Numbered from the stretch's first letter, positions 20,715 through 29,467 are shown. The stretch: DNA of 32,753 nucleotides from JBFWPF01 sp050250135 (GCA_050250135.1 JBFWPF010000023.1:1-32753), one strand, 5' to 3'. Made by a program: numbers and translations. The notes: a model not told the origin generated them from the letters alone.

Positions 20715-22994
20715 ATGAAACTCCCCCTTTCTTGGATCAAAGAGTGGATCGAAATCGATCTTGAGCCGAAGGTGCTCGCTGAGCGGTTGACCGCTGCCGG
20801 TATTGAGGTCGATAGCCTGGATCCAGCCCCCCTCCCCTTCTCAGGTGTGGTGGTGGGCGAGGTGCTCGAGGCCCAACCCCACCCCGAAGCCGATCGGCTA
20901 ACGGTGGCCACGGTAAGCGATGGAGCCGAGACCTTTCAGGTGGTCTGCGGCGCCCCCAACTGCCGGAAAGGGCTCAAGACCCCATTTGCGAAGGTGGGGG
21001 CAAGGGTCCTCGATCGAGAGGGCAAAGAGGCCAAAATCAAGAAGGGGAAGCTGCGGGGCGTTGAGTCGCAAGGGATGCTCTGCGCTCTCGATGAGCTAGG
21101 GCTCGGTCAATCGGAGGGGATTGCGGAGCTGCCGGCCAATAGTCCGGTCGGGATCGACCTCTCTCACCTCTATGGCGACCAGATCCTCGAGGTCTCCCTA
21201 ACGCCTAACTTAGGGCATTGCGCCAGCGTCCGAGGGCTAGCCAGGGAGCTGTCAGCGCTAACCGAGCGCCCCTACAAAGGGCCCTCTATCGCTCCCCAGA
21301 AGGGGAAGGGTAGCCCAGTCCGGGTGGAGACCTTAGAGGGGTGCCCCCGCTACACCTGCCGGGCGATCCGGGGGGTTAAGGTGGGCCCCTCCCCCGATTG
21401 GCTCAGGATCCGGCTCGAGCGGAGTGGGATCCGGAGCGTAAGCAATGTGGTCGATGTGACCAACTATGTGATGCTCGAGCTGGGCCAGCCCCTCCACGCC
21501 TTTGATCTGGCCAAGCTTCAAGGGGGCATCGTGGTGCGTCCTGGGCGAGAGGGGGAGAGCCTCACCACATTGGATGGTGTCAAGCGGCCCCTCTCCCATG
21601 ATATCCTGACGATCTCTGATGATAGGGGGCCGGTTGCCATTGCGGGTGTGATGGGAGGTGAGGAGAGTGAGGTAACCGATGCCACCGTCGACCTCCTCCT
21701 CGAGTCGGCCCTCTTTGAACCCGCCTTTGTCCGCCGCTCGGCCAGGCAGCTAGGGATCGGAACCGAGTCCCACCGCCGGTTTGAGCGGGGTGTCGATCCA
21801 ATGGGTGTCTTGGAGGCGCTCGACCGGGCCACAGCGCTGATTGTGGAGATGGCAGGGGGTGTTGCAGAGGCGGCAGCCGACACCCACCCCAAGCCCTTTC
21901 CGAAGCGCAAGATCGCTTTGCGCACCGAGCGGGTCAATGCCTTGCTCGGCACCACCCTCTCGGAAAAAGAGATCGGCCAGCTCCTTGCTCGCCTGGAATT
22001 TGAGGGAAAGGGACAGATCGCCGTCCCGACCTACCGGACCGACGTGACCGCTGAGATCGACCTGATTGAGGAGGTCGCCCGCCTCTACGGCTACGACAAC
22101 ATTCCCCGAGCAGCTCCCCGCTACACCGAATCGACCCTTCCCGATGATCCCGCCTACTGCTTTGAAAGGCGGATTCGGACCCTCCTTATCGGCCAAGGAC
22201 TGCAGGAGCTCCTCACCTCCTCCCTGGTGAGCAAGGCTTCCGCTCCCCATGGCACCCCCCTTCTCAACCACCCCCTCGTGCTGCGAGACACCCTCCTCCC
22301 CTCTTTGCTCGAAGCGTTGCACCACAACCAGACCCACCGCCTCTTTGACATTGCCGCCTTTGAGGTAGGGAGGATCTACCCCAACGGGGAGGAAAAGGGG
22401 GCGATCGGTGTGCTGCTAGCGGGCAATACCCCCCACCATCCCGAAGAGAAGAGCCGCCCCTTCGATTTTTACGACCTTAAAGGGGCTTGTGAGAACCTCC
22501 TAGCCGCCCTCTCTATTTCCGATGTGACCTTCCACAAGTCCAAAGAGCCGCTCTTTCATCCCAACAGACAGGCCCACCTCTTGCAAGGTAATGCCCTCTT
22601 GGGCACATTAGGGGAGGTCCATCCTAGCCGCCTTAGGGAGGCAGGGGTTGAGGGGCGGGTGCTGTTTGCGCAGTTTGATCGCGCAGCACTCCAAAGCGGT
22701 GTTCCCGAAAGGGTCATCGCCTCTCCCCTCCCCACGCAGCCGAGCTCGGAGCGGGATTGGACGGCTACCCTTCCTGAGGAGACTCAGGTTGGGGAGTGGC
22801 TTGAGCGGATAAAAAGGGTCCCCTCTCGTCTCCTAAAGGATGTAAAGCTGCTTGACATCTACCGGAGTGAGCGGGTGGGGGTGGGAAAGAAAAACGTAAC
22901 AGTGCGCATGGTCTACCGCGACGATAAGAAGACGGTTTCGGCCGATCAGGTGGAGGCCGACCATGCGCGGATCATCAAAGAGGTAGAAGGATGA
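20715..22994 (+). CDS. pheT: Phenylalanine–tRNA ligase beta subunit
   Basis: A 759-residue PheT. The N-terminal tRNA-binding domain is at about residues 38–145 (VVVGEVLEAQPHPEADRLTVATV, VVCGAPN). The B3/B4 editing domain follows, with SNVVDVTNYVMLELGQPLHAFD and the AIAGVMGGEESEV segment. B5 and the catalytic-like core (IDLIEEVARLYGYDNIP) come next, and an FDX-ACB anticodon-binding domain ends the protein (QPSSERDWTATLP onward). It forms the alpha2beta2 enzyme with PheS, which is not in this window; separation of pheS and pheT is usual in chlamydiae. The stop overlaps the next gene's start as ATGA, which implies coupling. Confidence 0.96.
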   Translation: MKLPLSWIKEWIEIDLEPKVLAERLTAAGIEVDSLDPAPLPFSGVVVGEVLEAQPHPEADRLTVATVSDGAETFQVVCGAPNCRKGLKTPFAKVGARVLDREGKEAKIKKGKLRGVESQGMLCALDELGLGQSEGIAELPANSPVGIDLSHLYGDQILEVSLTPNLGHCASVRGLARELSALTERPYKGPSIAPQKGKGSPVRVETLEGCPRYTCRAIRGVKVGPSPDWLRIRLERSGIRSVSNVVDVTNYVMLELGQPLHAFDLAKLQGGIVVRPGREGESLTTLDGVKRPLSHDILTISDDRGPVAIAGVMGGEESEVTDATVDLLLESALFEPAFVRRSARQLGIGTESHRRFERGVDPMGVLEALDRATALIVEMAGGVAEAAADTHPKPFPKRKIALRTERVNALLGTTLSEKEIGQLLARLEFEGKGQIAVPTYRTDVTAEIDLIEEVARLYGYDNIPRAAPRYTESTLPDDPAYCFERRIRTLLIGQGLQELLTSSLVSKASAPHGTPLLNHPLVLRDTLLPSLLEALHHNQTHRLFDIAAFEVGRIYPNGEEKGAIGVLLAGNTPHHPEEKSRPFDFYDLKGACENLLAALSISDVTFHKSKEPLFHPNRQAHLLQGNALLGTLGEVHPSRLREAGVEGRVLFAQFDRAALQSGVPERVIASPLPTQPSSERDWTATLPEETQVGEWLERIKRVPSRLLKDVKLLDIYRSERVGVGKKNVTVRMVYRDDKKTVSADQVEADHARIIKEVEG

Positions 22995-23947
22995 AGAGGT
23001 TTGGGATTGTTGTGGCAACCCTTGGTTTATTGTCGGCCTGTCAGCGCCCCTGCAACAACTATGTCGACCGGACATACGTCCACAAATATGGGCTCGAGGT
23101 CGACCAGGATGAGTGGAACGCCCGGGGTCAGGGGGGGCAGATCATCACCACCCGCAAGGATGGTGTTGTGGTCACACGCTCCTACGATAACAGTTTGCCG
23201 CACGGCCCCACCACCTACACCTTTCCCCATAGCAACCTCGTGGCCCGAACCGAGACCTACGAGCGGGGCAAACTGATCAGCGAGACCGATCACTACGAAA
23301 CGGGCATTGCCAAACAGGAGATCCGCCATAGCCTCGGCGGCGCAAGGATCGTCTCAACCTGGTTTGAGGACGGGACACCCCGCTCTCAAGAGACCTACCA
23401 AGGGGACGTTCTGATTGCGGGTGACTACTTTACCACCCAAAACCTCCTCGAGTCCCGCGTCCGAGAGGGGGCTGGTAAGCGGATTGTCCGCTCCAACAGC
23501 GGCGCTTTGCAAGCCGAGGAGAACATCCTCGAAGGGGAGAAGATCCTCGAGACCACCTTCTACGCCTCGGGTGAGCCCAAGGCGATCACCGCCTTCCGGG
23601 GCGGCAAAGTCGACGGCACCCGCAAGACCTTCCTCCCTGGAGGGCTCCCCAACACCATCGAAACCTGGAAGTCGGGTGAGCAGGATGGGATTACCACCCT
23701 CTTTGCGATGGGAGAGAAAAAGGCCGAGGTCCCCTACATCAGAGGAAAGCGGGAGGGCGTTGAGATCCGTTTTGGGGCCGATGGACACCGAATCGAGGAG
23801 GTCTCCTGGAAGGGCGACATGAAACATGGCCCTGACCGCTTCTACGTCAAAGGGGACGAGGCGATCGACTGGTACCATGAAGGGAAGCGGGTTCGTAAGG
23901 AGGCCTATGAAAAGCTCAATCCCCCTCCCCTGCCGCGTCACGGTTAA
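22991..23947 (+). CDS. MORN-repeat lipoprotein
   Basis: A 318-residue predicted lipoprotein. The signal peptide MKRFGIVVATLGLLSAC ends in a lipobox (LSAC, C17). The rest consists of repeated MORN_2-type units with alternating strands: NSLPHGPTTYTFPHSN, ERGKLISETDHYETG, EDGTPRSQETYQGD, RGGKVDGTRKTFLPGGLPN, KSGEQDGITTLFAMGEKK, RGKREGVEIRFGADG, WKGDMKHGPDRFY. Such repeats form beta-sheets and probably bind proteins or membranes. It is coupled to pheT by a 4-bp overlap. Chlamydia has a gene of the same kind directly after pheT, so it is a conserved chlamydial envelope protein of unknown role. Confidence 0.8.
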   Translation: MKRFGIVVATLGLLSACQRPCNNYVDRTYVHKYGLEVDQDEWNARGQGGQIITTRKDGVVVTRSYDNSLPHGPTTYTFPHSNLVARTETYERGKLISETDHYETGIAKQEIRHSLGGARIVSTWFEDGTPRSQETYQGDVLIAGDYFTTQNLLESRVREGAGKRIVRSNSGALQAEENILEGEKILETTFYASGEPKAITAFRGGKVDGTRKTFLPGGLPNTIETWKSGEQDGITTLFAMGEKKAEVPYIRGKREGVEIRFGADGHRIEEVSWKGDMKHGPDRFYVKGDEAIDWYHEGKRVRKEAYEKLNPPPLPRHG

Positions 23948-24389
23948 AGGGACCCCTCAAGGCATTGCCCGGATCCTCCTCACCGAGGGGGAGGGGCTGA
24001 TCTGGGAGGGAGCTCTCACCCATCGGGAGGCCGTTGAGAGGTGGCTTAGCGAGTATGCCCAGAAGCGGCAACCATCGGAGCCTTTGCCCCTCCTCTACAA
24101 CACCTCGCCCTTTGCCTCTCGGGTCCTGAAAACCCTGGCCCTCCTCCCCTTTGGCCAAACGACTACCTACGGAAAGCTAGCGGAGGCATCGGGTTTTCCA
24201 ACCGCCTCCCGTGCCGTCGGTCGGGTCATGAACGCCAATCCCTTTCCCCTGATTATCCCCTGCCACCGGGTCCTCTCAGCCACCGGCCTCGGCGGCTTTG
24301 CCTTAGGGCCGGAGATGAAGGAGGCCCTCCTAGGCCACGAAGGGGCCATCATCCCCCTTGCTTCCACCGCCTTAAGTCATCGGGGGTAA
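23907..24389 (+). CDS. ogt: Methylated-DNA–protein-cysteine methyltransferase (Ogt/MGMT type)
   Basis: A 160-residue protein. The C-terminal domain has LLPFGQTTTYGKLAEASGFPTASRAVGRVMNANPFPLIIPCHRVLSATGLGGFALGPEMKEALLGHE read in segments. The active cysteine is in PCHRV and the helix-turn-helix arginine finger is in SRAVG. It removes alkyl groups from O6-guanine by irreversible transfer to that cysteine. The ATG at 23907 is chosen because a longer frame back to 23826 has no family similarity. It overlaps the MORN gene by 41 bp. The 3' end overlaps the Fic pseudogene on the other strand by 41 bp. Confidence 0.9.
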   Translation: MKSSIPLPCRVTVKGTPQGIARILLTEGEGLIWEGALTHREAVERWLSEYAQKRQPSEPLPLLYNTSPFASRVLKTLALLPFGQTTTYGKLAEASGFPTASRAVGRVMNANPFPLIIPCHRVLSATGLGGFALGPEMKEALLGHEGAIIPLASTALSHRG

Positions 24390-25136
24390 TCCCCATTCCG
24401 GCAATTCGGGCGGTGTCCAAGAGGGAGATATCCTCGAGAATAACTCGGATGACCTCATCCCGATCTTTGGAGGGAACCAGCAGATCGGCCTGCTCCCGCA
24501 CGTAGTCTCCCATTTTCCCCCCGTGCAAATCCCGTAGGACCACCTCCCGGATAATCGCTCTCCGATGATCCCGGTAGCGAAGGCGGATTATGTCGATCCC
24601 CGCCTATTCGACAGAGGTGTCATAGGACTCACAGCTTCGGATGTAGGAGAATGTGTAGAGATCGACCATAGGACGAGCCTCATGACGCTCGTACCACGCG
24701 ATGAGGGCCGATAGGTAATCCTCCCGCTCAACATCGTTAAACCCCTGATTGTGACCTATCGTCCAGGGGGCGCGACAGATGGTGGTCAGATAGCGCACAT
24801 CGTGACGAGGCCAGGTCTTTAGACCTGGGTAAGGAGGGATGTGCGCTAGATGGCTGCCAGCTGTCGATGCCCTCTGGACGATAGGTCACAATCAGGGGTT
24901 GAAGCACTAAAGGGCTGCCTCTTGCTGAATACCTGCCGGTAGGCAGTAGCCCTCCCCCTACCCACCCGTTCGATTAGCCCCTGACTCACCAGTTGAGCCA
25001 ACCAACGCCGGACAGTTCGTTCTGGCACCCCAGGGCTAAGGAGTGCGATCAGCTGAGAAAAACCAATAGGCTCCTCCTGCTTGCTGATCAACTGGTAGAG
25101 CTTGCTTCGCCCCTCCGAGGACATAAATCCGGCCAC
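24349..25136 (-). pseudogene. Broken Fic-family gene (winged helix–Fic type), core lost, mobile element at the junction
   Basis: Three pieces line up on the minus strand. First, 25136 to about 24900 encodes a winged-helix domain (LYQLISKQEEPIGFSQLIALL, PERTVRRWLAQLVSQGLIERVG). Second, the family A element occupies 24898–24742. Third, from about 24741 the reading resumes with FNDVEREDYLSALIAWYERHEARPMVDLYTF and later IIRLRYRDHRRAIIREVV, which matches the segment after the Fic active site in winged-helix Fic proteins. The roughly 200-residue core with the catalytic HPFxxGNGR-type motif is missing. An in-frame TAG at 24604–24606 breaks the third piece. Fic enzymes AMPylate target proteins; this one cannot. 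The pieces are still clearly readable, so inactivation may be recent. Confidence 0.75.
24742..24898 (+). mobile_element. Palindromic MITE-like element, family A, copy 3 (157 bp)
   Basis: This copy has the best terminal repeats: the first 20 bases CCCCTGATTGTGACCTATCG are repeated perfectly inverted at the other end. It has the same CCAGGTCT/AGACCTGG core hairpin as copy 1 and an additional perfect internal pairing, AGCGCACATC with GATGTGCGCT. The flanks TTAAA (24737–24741) and TTGAA (24899–24903) match at four of five positions. It sits where the central part of the Fic gene is missing. Confidence 0.8.
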
Positions 25137-25218
25137 TCCTCTCTTTTTACTGCCATTTTAGCCCAAAAACAGGCTATTCCGGCCACTTTTTGGACATGAC
25201 TAACAGGGGGAAAGAGGG

Positions 25219-25224
25219 TATAAT
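25219..25224 (+). promoter_or_regulatory. Consensus -10 box (TATAAT) upstream of the gene at 25245
   Basis: A perfect TATAAT lies 20 bp before the preferred ATG. No convincing -35 hexamer is found 16–18 bp upstream. TCCGGCCACT occurs twice upstream (25128–25137 and 25178–25187) and could be a regulator-binding direct repeat, for example for the adjacent winged-helix Fic protein before it was lost. Confidence 0.35.
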
Positions 25225-25244
25225 GCTTGAAAAAAGGAAGCCCT

Positions 25245-26201
25245 ATGAACGACACCCTGATCAAGTCTGTTTCCCAACATGTTGGCTATCAAGGACCTGT
25301 AACTGAGGAGCGATACTTTGATAGTATCCCGGTTCCAACCTCACCCCTACCCCCTATTGTGGGACTGGGGCCTGACTATTGCCGGCTGATCATCGGTTAC
25401 CTGGGGAGCGATTGGCTTAATTTCTGTATCGCCATTGCCCCTCTCATCCGCCTCTACAAGAAACCCCACGTTATCCTCCATGACCTCGACCCGCAGGTGC
25501 CCAAAGGGGGCAATTGCTCTGAGACGCTCGGTCACCTCTACGATAGCGCCCTTCAGAATCTGAGGGCCCTCCCTTACAGTGAACAACTGGACCAAAAGGA
25601 GGCGATCGTCCTCGCCTACCATGAGGGTAAGGGAGATCGGCTCACCTATCAGCGGACTCAGGCCCAGCAGCGCCTCAGGGCCGCGAGCGTGTGGGCCCAT
25701 CAGCCCCATAATCGACATGGGCTGACGGTGCTGGCAGGGGGGATCTTCGCCGGAGCCCTGCTCGTGTTGTGGATAGGCTATAGGGTCGAGGCCAGGTGGG
25801 CCCAGCGCATCGTTCATGCCGTCACCCTCCCCTTTTGGGGGCCCCCCTACCTTCTTATCAAGGCAACGAACTGGCTCCCCATCTGGGCCCAAATACCCAT
25901 TTGCATCGGGGGAGTTGGCCTTTTGCTTTGGGCCAGCCTTACCACCCGACCTGGTCAGTTTATTTGGGAGTGCCTCCGCCGCTTAACGCCCAACGCGATG
26001 GTAGATAACTATCAGGATGCCCAGCACGTTGCCGACCGGGCGATCATTTTGGCCCACAACGGGATTAGCTGGTGGACCGACACTCAGCTGAATTCCGAGC
26101 TACAAGGGGCCCGCGCGGTTTGGGTTCAGAAGGTCGAGGCGACCCTTTTTCCGAAAAGTAGTGGTGCCAGCGACGAAACGGCTTCGCAGTTTGATGGCTA
26201 A
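25245..26201 (+). CDS. Hypothetical membrane protein, about 318 aa
   Basis: An unrecognised protein. ATG at 25245 is preferred over a TTG at 25227 because AAGGAAG then lies at normal spacing. Residues 1–155 are soluble-looking, with YCRLIIGYLGSDWLNFCIAIAPLIRLYKKP moderately hydrophobic. Two clear hydrophobic regions follow, at about 160–180 (LTVLAGGIFAGALLVLWIGY) and 208–230 (IWAQIPICIGGVGLLLWASL), with a further weak one between. The final 85 residues are soluble. This two-hairpin pattern recalls chlamydial inclusion-membrane proteins, but that is only a resemblance. Its last 137 bp overlap the convergent trhO gene, an unusually long overlap. Confidence 0.55.
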   Translation: MNDTLIKSVSQHVGYQGPVTEERYFDSIPVPTSPLPPIVGLGPDYCRLIIGYLGSDWLNFCIAIAPLIRLYKKPHVILHDLDPQVPKGGNCSETLGHLYDSALQNLRALPYSEQLDQKEAIVLAYHEGKGDRLTYQRTQAQQRLRAASVWAHQPHNRHGLTVLAGGIFAGALLVLWIGYRVEARWAQRIVHAVTLPFWGPPYLLIKATNWLPIWAQIPICIGGVGLLLWASLTTRPGQFIWECLRRLTPNAMVDNYQDAQHVADRAIILAHNGISWWTDTQLNSELQGARAVWVQKVEATLFPKSSGASDETASQFDG

Positions 26202-27072
26202 GGGGGCGGACACGGGGACCCTCACTGCACCCCTTGCAACAGCAACCTTTTAGCACCTCCAAACACCCCTTGCAGGAGAGGAAAAGGGCGTTGCAATCCA
26301 TATTGGCGCAGTTGTAGGGGTGGTCGGTTGGGGTCTGGCAGCGGTGGCAACGGCCAACCCCCTCCCCGTCGTCGGGATTGATGTCGACCGCAAGGCGGTC
26401 ATCAAAAACAAAGAGCTTCCCCTTCCAGTGCTTACCCCCCTCCTCCTCGGCATACTTGAGGATCCCCCCCTGGAGCTGGTAGACCTCTTCGAACCCCTCC
26501 TCCTTCATGAGGGCACTAAAGAGCTCACACCGTATCCCCCCAGTGCAACACATCATCACCTTGGTCGTCTTGGGATCGTGCTTCTGTTTGAGGGAGCGGG
26601 CCCAGGCGGGGGCCTCGCGGAAGGTCCTGCAGGGGGGGCGCTCTGCCCCCTCAAAATGGCCTACATCCCACTCGAAGTCATTCCGAACGTCAAGGAGCAG
26701 AGCCTCCCCCGACTCAAGCATTTCGCGCCACTCCTTGGGGCTCACGTAGGAGCCCCCCTTCTGGCGGTCCACCTTCTGATCGAGGGCGACCAGCTGCTCT
26801 CGCCTCTTAACGGTCATCCGGGGAAAGGCATTCTCATGGTGGCTGTGGATCTTGAACTCGATCCGGGAAAAGCGGCTGTCGCTTCGCAGCCACTCCATGT
26901 AGGTCTTGCAGCTCTCTATAGGGCCGCTAACCCCCCCGTTAATCCCCTCTTTAGAGAGGTAGATCCGCCCGGTCATCCCCCGCCCAAAGAAGAAGGCGTG
27001 ATGGCGGGCCACCTCAAGGGCGGGATCTTCGACAGGGGCAAAGTGGTAGTAGGCTAAAACCCAGTACTCCAT
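26065..27072 (-). CDS. trhO: tRNA uridine-34 hydroxylase TrhO (YceA, rhodanese family)
   Basis: A protein of about 335 residues. The N-terminal UPF0176 domain contains GRIYLSKEGINGGVSG. The rhodanese domain contains LLLDVRNDFEWDVGHFEGA and the active-site loop CCTGGIRCE. The C-terminus is a cysteine-rich, probably metal-binding region (CHRCQTPTDHPYNCAN, then CKGC and CCCKGC). TrhO makes 5-hydroxyuridine at position 34 of tRNAs, the first step toward cmo5U or mo5U. ATG at 27072 fits the family start (MEYWVLAYYHF) better than the frame limit at 27102. It extends some 20 residues past the usual FSxK end and overlaps the convergent gene by 137 bp. It diverges from rpsD, as yceA does from rs4 in Chlamydia. 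Confidence 0.9.
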   Translation of the reverse strand: MEYWVLAYYHFAPVEDPALEVARHHAFFFGRGMTGRIYLSKEGINGGVSGPIESCKTYMEWLRSDSRFSRIEFKIHSHHENAFPRMTVKRREQLVALDQKVDRQKGGSYVSPKEWREMLESGEALLLDVRNDFEWDVGHFEGAERPPCRTFREAPAWARSLKQKHDPKTTKVMMCCTGGIRCELFSALMKEEGFEEVYQLQGGILKYAEEEGGKHWKGKLFVFDDRLAVDINPDDGEGVGRCHRCQTPTDHPYNCANMDCNALFLSCKGCLEVLKGCCCKGCSEGPRVRPLSHQTAKPFRRWHHYFSEKGSPRPSEPKPRGPLVARNSAECRSTS

Positions 27073-27109
27073 AGGAAGAGGGAGTCTATCATCGTAGGAC
27101 AATTATTTG

Positions 27110-27119
27110 CAAACGTTTG
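27110..27119. promoter_or_regulatory. Palindrome CAAACGTTTG between trhO and rpsD
   Basis: A perfect 10-bp palindrome within TTGCAAACGTTTGAC, located in the only space between two divergent genes. The form resembles LacI/GalR-type half sites, but no such regulator is known to me for this position. It may be chance. Confidence 0.25.
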
Positions 27120-27209
27120 ACTACGAACGAGTTAGGTAAGGTCTTGTCCGAAAACCCCCTCTCCCCTACCATTTGGGCACCTTTTGTTAGCAATTTTTCC
27201 AGGAAGGCT

Positions 27210-27830
27210 ATGTCTCGTTATACCGGTCCGAAAAACCGAATCGCTCGCCGCTTTGGCGCCAACATCTTTGGAAAGGCCCGAAACCCGATGCTCCACAAGC
27301 AAAACCCTCCGGGGATGCATGGGGCGGGGCGGCGGCGGAAAAAATCCGATTATGGCATTGCCCTAACCGAGCAGCAGAAGCTGAAGGCGATGTACGGGAT
27401 GCTGAGCCAAAAGCAGCTCGTCCGCTACTACCACAAGGCCGAGATCAATCCTGGGGTCACAGCTGAGAATTTTGTGGCCCTCCTTGAAACTCGCCTCGAC
27501 AATATCGTCTACCGCCTTAAGCTGGCGCCGACGATCTTTGCCGCTCAGCAGTTGGTAGCTCATGGCCACATCACGGTCAATAGGAAGAAGGTCGACATCC
27601 GCTCGTTCCAAGTACAGCCTGGGATGACGATCGGGGTGAAAGAAAAGTCCCACAACATAGGGCTGATCAGGCACTCGCGGGAGAATATGGCGCGGGAGAT
27701 CCCTGCCTACCTCGAGTCGGCCGGCACCCTGGAAGGGAAGCTTGTCCACCTCCCCAAAGAGGACCAGATCCCCTTTTCGATGCCCATCAGCATCTCGACC
27801 ATTTGCGAGTTCCTCGCCCACACCTCTTAG
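27210..27830 (+). CDS. rpsD: 30S ribosomal protein S4
   Basis: A 206-residue S4, a primary 16S rRNA-binding protein that nucleates the small-subunit body. It starts MSRYTGPKNRIARRFGANIFG and continues NPPGMHGAGRRRKKSDYG. The S4 RNA-binding domain is typical: RLDNIVYRLKLAPTIFAAQQLVAHGHITVNRKK. It ends PISISTICEFLAHTS. The N-terminal zinc cysteines of some S4 proteins are absent, so this is the zinc-free form. AGGAAG precedes the ATG at 27210; the upstream extension of the open frame to 27117 is not coding. The stop overlaps the murJ stop on the other strand by four bases. Confidence 0.97.
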   Translation: MSRYTGPKNRIARRFGANIFGKARNPMLHKQNPPGMHGAGRRRKKSDYGIALTEQQKLKAMYGMLSQKQLVRYYHKAEINPGVTAENFVALLETRLDNIVYRLKLAPTIFAAQQLVAHGHITVNRKKVDIRSFQVQPGMTIGVKEKSHNIGLIRHSRENMAREIPAYLESAGTLEGKLVHLPKEDQIPFSMPISISTICEFLAHTS

Positions 27831-29287
27831 CGGATAAGCGCGAGGAGGCGGCGCCCCATCAGGACGCCGTAGACCAGCAAAAAGGTCGCCGCAGGGATCC
27901 CTAAGGCTACAAGCTGCCCCAACAACCCTGCCGCCAGGGAGCGCTCCCAGAAGAAGGCCCCTCCCACCCATCGATCCATCAGTAGAGCGGCCATTCCACT
28001 CGCAGCACTAGCGAGCCAAGCCATTCCCCCACCCCACCCCCCTTCCCCAACCTTAGTCTTGAGAAGAGCCGCCTGAAAAAAGGCGCAAAGGGAGGTGGAG
28101 AGGGCCACGCCAACTCCTCCCCAGTGGAGAACAAAGACAAACAGCGTATTAAGTAAAATATTTAGCACGACCGAGACTGCTGAGAGGGTCGCCGGGGTGC
28201 GGTAGTCCCCTCGGCTGTGGAGGGCGGCCGTCCGGAGCAAAATGAGGGCCATGGGGACCAGTCCGACCCCATAGCCGATGAGGCAAAGGGTGGTCTGGCG
28301 GCAGTCCCCCGCACCAAATGCTCCTCTGTGAAACAGCAGGGAGACCGCGGCGAGCCCGCAAACCAAAATGCCGATCGTACAAGGGGCCATAAGCTCAAAG
28401 GCCCGCTCCCGCCCCCAGCTGTAGACCCGCCCATACTCCTCTTCGTCTCTTGCCCGTGATAGGGGGGGGAGGACCACGCTCGACAGGGCGAGGCCAAAGA
28501 GAGCAAGGGGGAACTGCTGGAGGCGGATGGCGTACCAGAGGTGGGCGGGGGCGCTGGGACTTCCCGCAAAGGCAAAGAGGGGGTCGAGGGCGCTGTTGAT
28601 CTGAACGGCCCCTACCCCAAGGAGGGCAAGGCCGAGCGAGCGGAGGCACCGCCTAAGCTCGGGGGTGAAGAGGTGAAGGCCCTTTGGGCCCAGCTCCCGC
28701 GCAAGCGGCAGGGCCACCATCAGCCATTGGACCACAAAGCCCCCTCCCACCACTAACGCGAGGAGCCCCATCCCCCTTTCCGTCGGGCTGGCCAACAGAG
28801 CGCCCCCCATCCAGACGAGGTTGAAGAGAACCGGCGCCATACTCGGGCGGAAATAGGCCCCCTGACAGTTGTGGTAGGCGAGTTTCAGCCCGTAGAGGCA
28901 GATGAAGGGGAGAAAGGGGAGCAAAAAGCGGGTTAGCCTCAGCACCGCCGTATGACTTGGCAAAAAGTAGGCGACGGCGCAGCCGCTGACCCCTAGCAAG
29001 AGGGTGAGCAGGTAGACTAGGTCGCGGAAAAAGTGGCGGGCCCTTTCGGGATCGACCTTTCGGATCGCCTCGTACTGGGGGATAAAGGCGGCGTGCATCG
29101 CCCCCTCTCCGAAGAGCCGACGGGGCAAATTGGCAAAGCGGTAGGCGACGAGAAAGGCGGAAAACAGGGGGGAGGCGCCAAAGGCGGCTGCCATCACCAT
29201 ATCGCGGATCATCCCCGAGATACGGGAGAGCATCGTCCCCGAAAAAAAACCGGCAAAGGCCCGACCTAACGCCCGCGTTGCATGCAT
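27827..29287 (-). CDS. murJ: Lipid II flippase MurJ (MviN)
   Basis: A polytopic membrane protein of about 486 residues with the MurJ hallmarks: SGTMLSRISGMIRDMVMAAAFG, then FRFANLPRRLFGEGA-type residues (RFANLPRRLFGEGAMHAAFIPQ), the arginine-rich cavity residues and some 13–14 hydrophobic segments. MurJ flips lipid II for peptidoglycan synthesis, which chlamydiae use at the division septum. ATG at 29287 is chosen because the similarity begins there (MHATRALGRAF). A GTG-type extension to 29323 would run into the palindrome. In Chlamydia murJ adjoins nfo; here an ATPase gene and a long palindrome have come between them. Confidence 0.92.
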   Translation of the reverse strand: MHATRALGRAFAGFFSGTMLSRISGMIRDMVMAAAFGASPLFSAFLVAYRFANLPRRLFGEGAMHAAFIPQYEAIRKVDPERARHFFRDLVYLLTLLLGVSGCAVAYFLPSHTAVLRLTRFLLPFLPFICLYGLKLAYHNCQGAYFRPSMAPVLFNLVWMGGALLASPTERGMGLLALVVGGGFVVQWLMVALPLARELGPKGLHLFTPELRRCLRSLGLALLGVGAVQINSALDPLFAFAGSPSAPAHLWYAIRLQQFPLALFGLALSSVVLPPLSRARDEEEYGRVYSWGRERAFELMAPCTIGILVCGLAAVSLLFHRGAFGAGDCRQTTLCLIGYGVGLVPMALILLRTAALHSRGDYRTPATLSAVSVVLNILLNTLFVFVLHWGGVGVALSTSLCAFFQAALLKTKVGEGGWGGGMAWLASAASGMAALLMDRWVGGAFFWERSLAAGLLGQLVALGIPAATFLLVYGVLMGRRLLALIR

Positions 29288-29320
29288 CCCTCTAGGATAG
29301 CATGCCCCAGGGGGTGTAAG

Positions 29321-29465
29321 CAATTAGATGCCCTTGATATCCAGAGGGAAAGGGGGTTTCCAGGGGCGTTTCCGAGGCGAAGGGCAGGGCCAAAGCGCCC
29401 TGTCCGAGCCGAGGAAGCGCCTCTGGGAGCCCAGCTTTCCCCTGGAGATCAAGGGGAGCTAATTG
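29321..29465. repeat. Long imperfect palindrome (about 145 bp), possibly a third MITE-like element or RNA hairpin
   Basis: Two arms of about 70 bases are inverted repeats of each other. CAATTAG at 29321 pairs with CTAATTG at 29459, CCCTTGAT with ATCAAGGGG, TCCAG with CTGGA, GGGAAAG with CTTTCCC, GGCGTTTCC with GGAAGCGCC, and AGGGC with GCCCT near the centre. AATT flanks the inner palindrome on both sides and may be a short target duplication. It begins three bases after the stop of the DUF4143 ATPase gene and reaches within 40 bp of murJ on the minus strand, so it may also terminate or attenuate transcription. Confidence 0.65.
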
Positions 29466-29467
29466 GA

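Noticed and set aside
23826..23906. Upstream extension of ogt
   Set aside because: The extra 27 residues are the out-of-frame shadow of the MORN gene; family similarity starts after 23907.
26320..27057. Plus-strand frame of 245 codons across trhO
   Set aside because: It is antisense to the rhodanese and cysteine-rich motifs and has no domain of its own.
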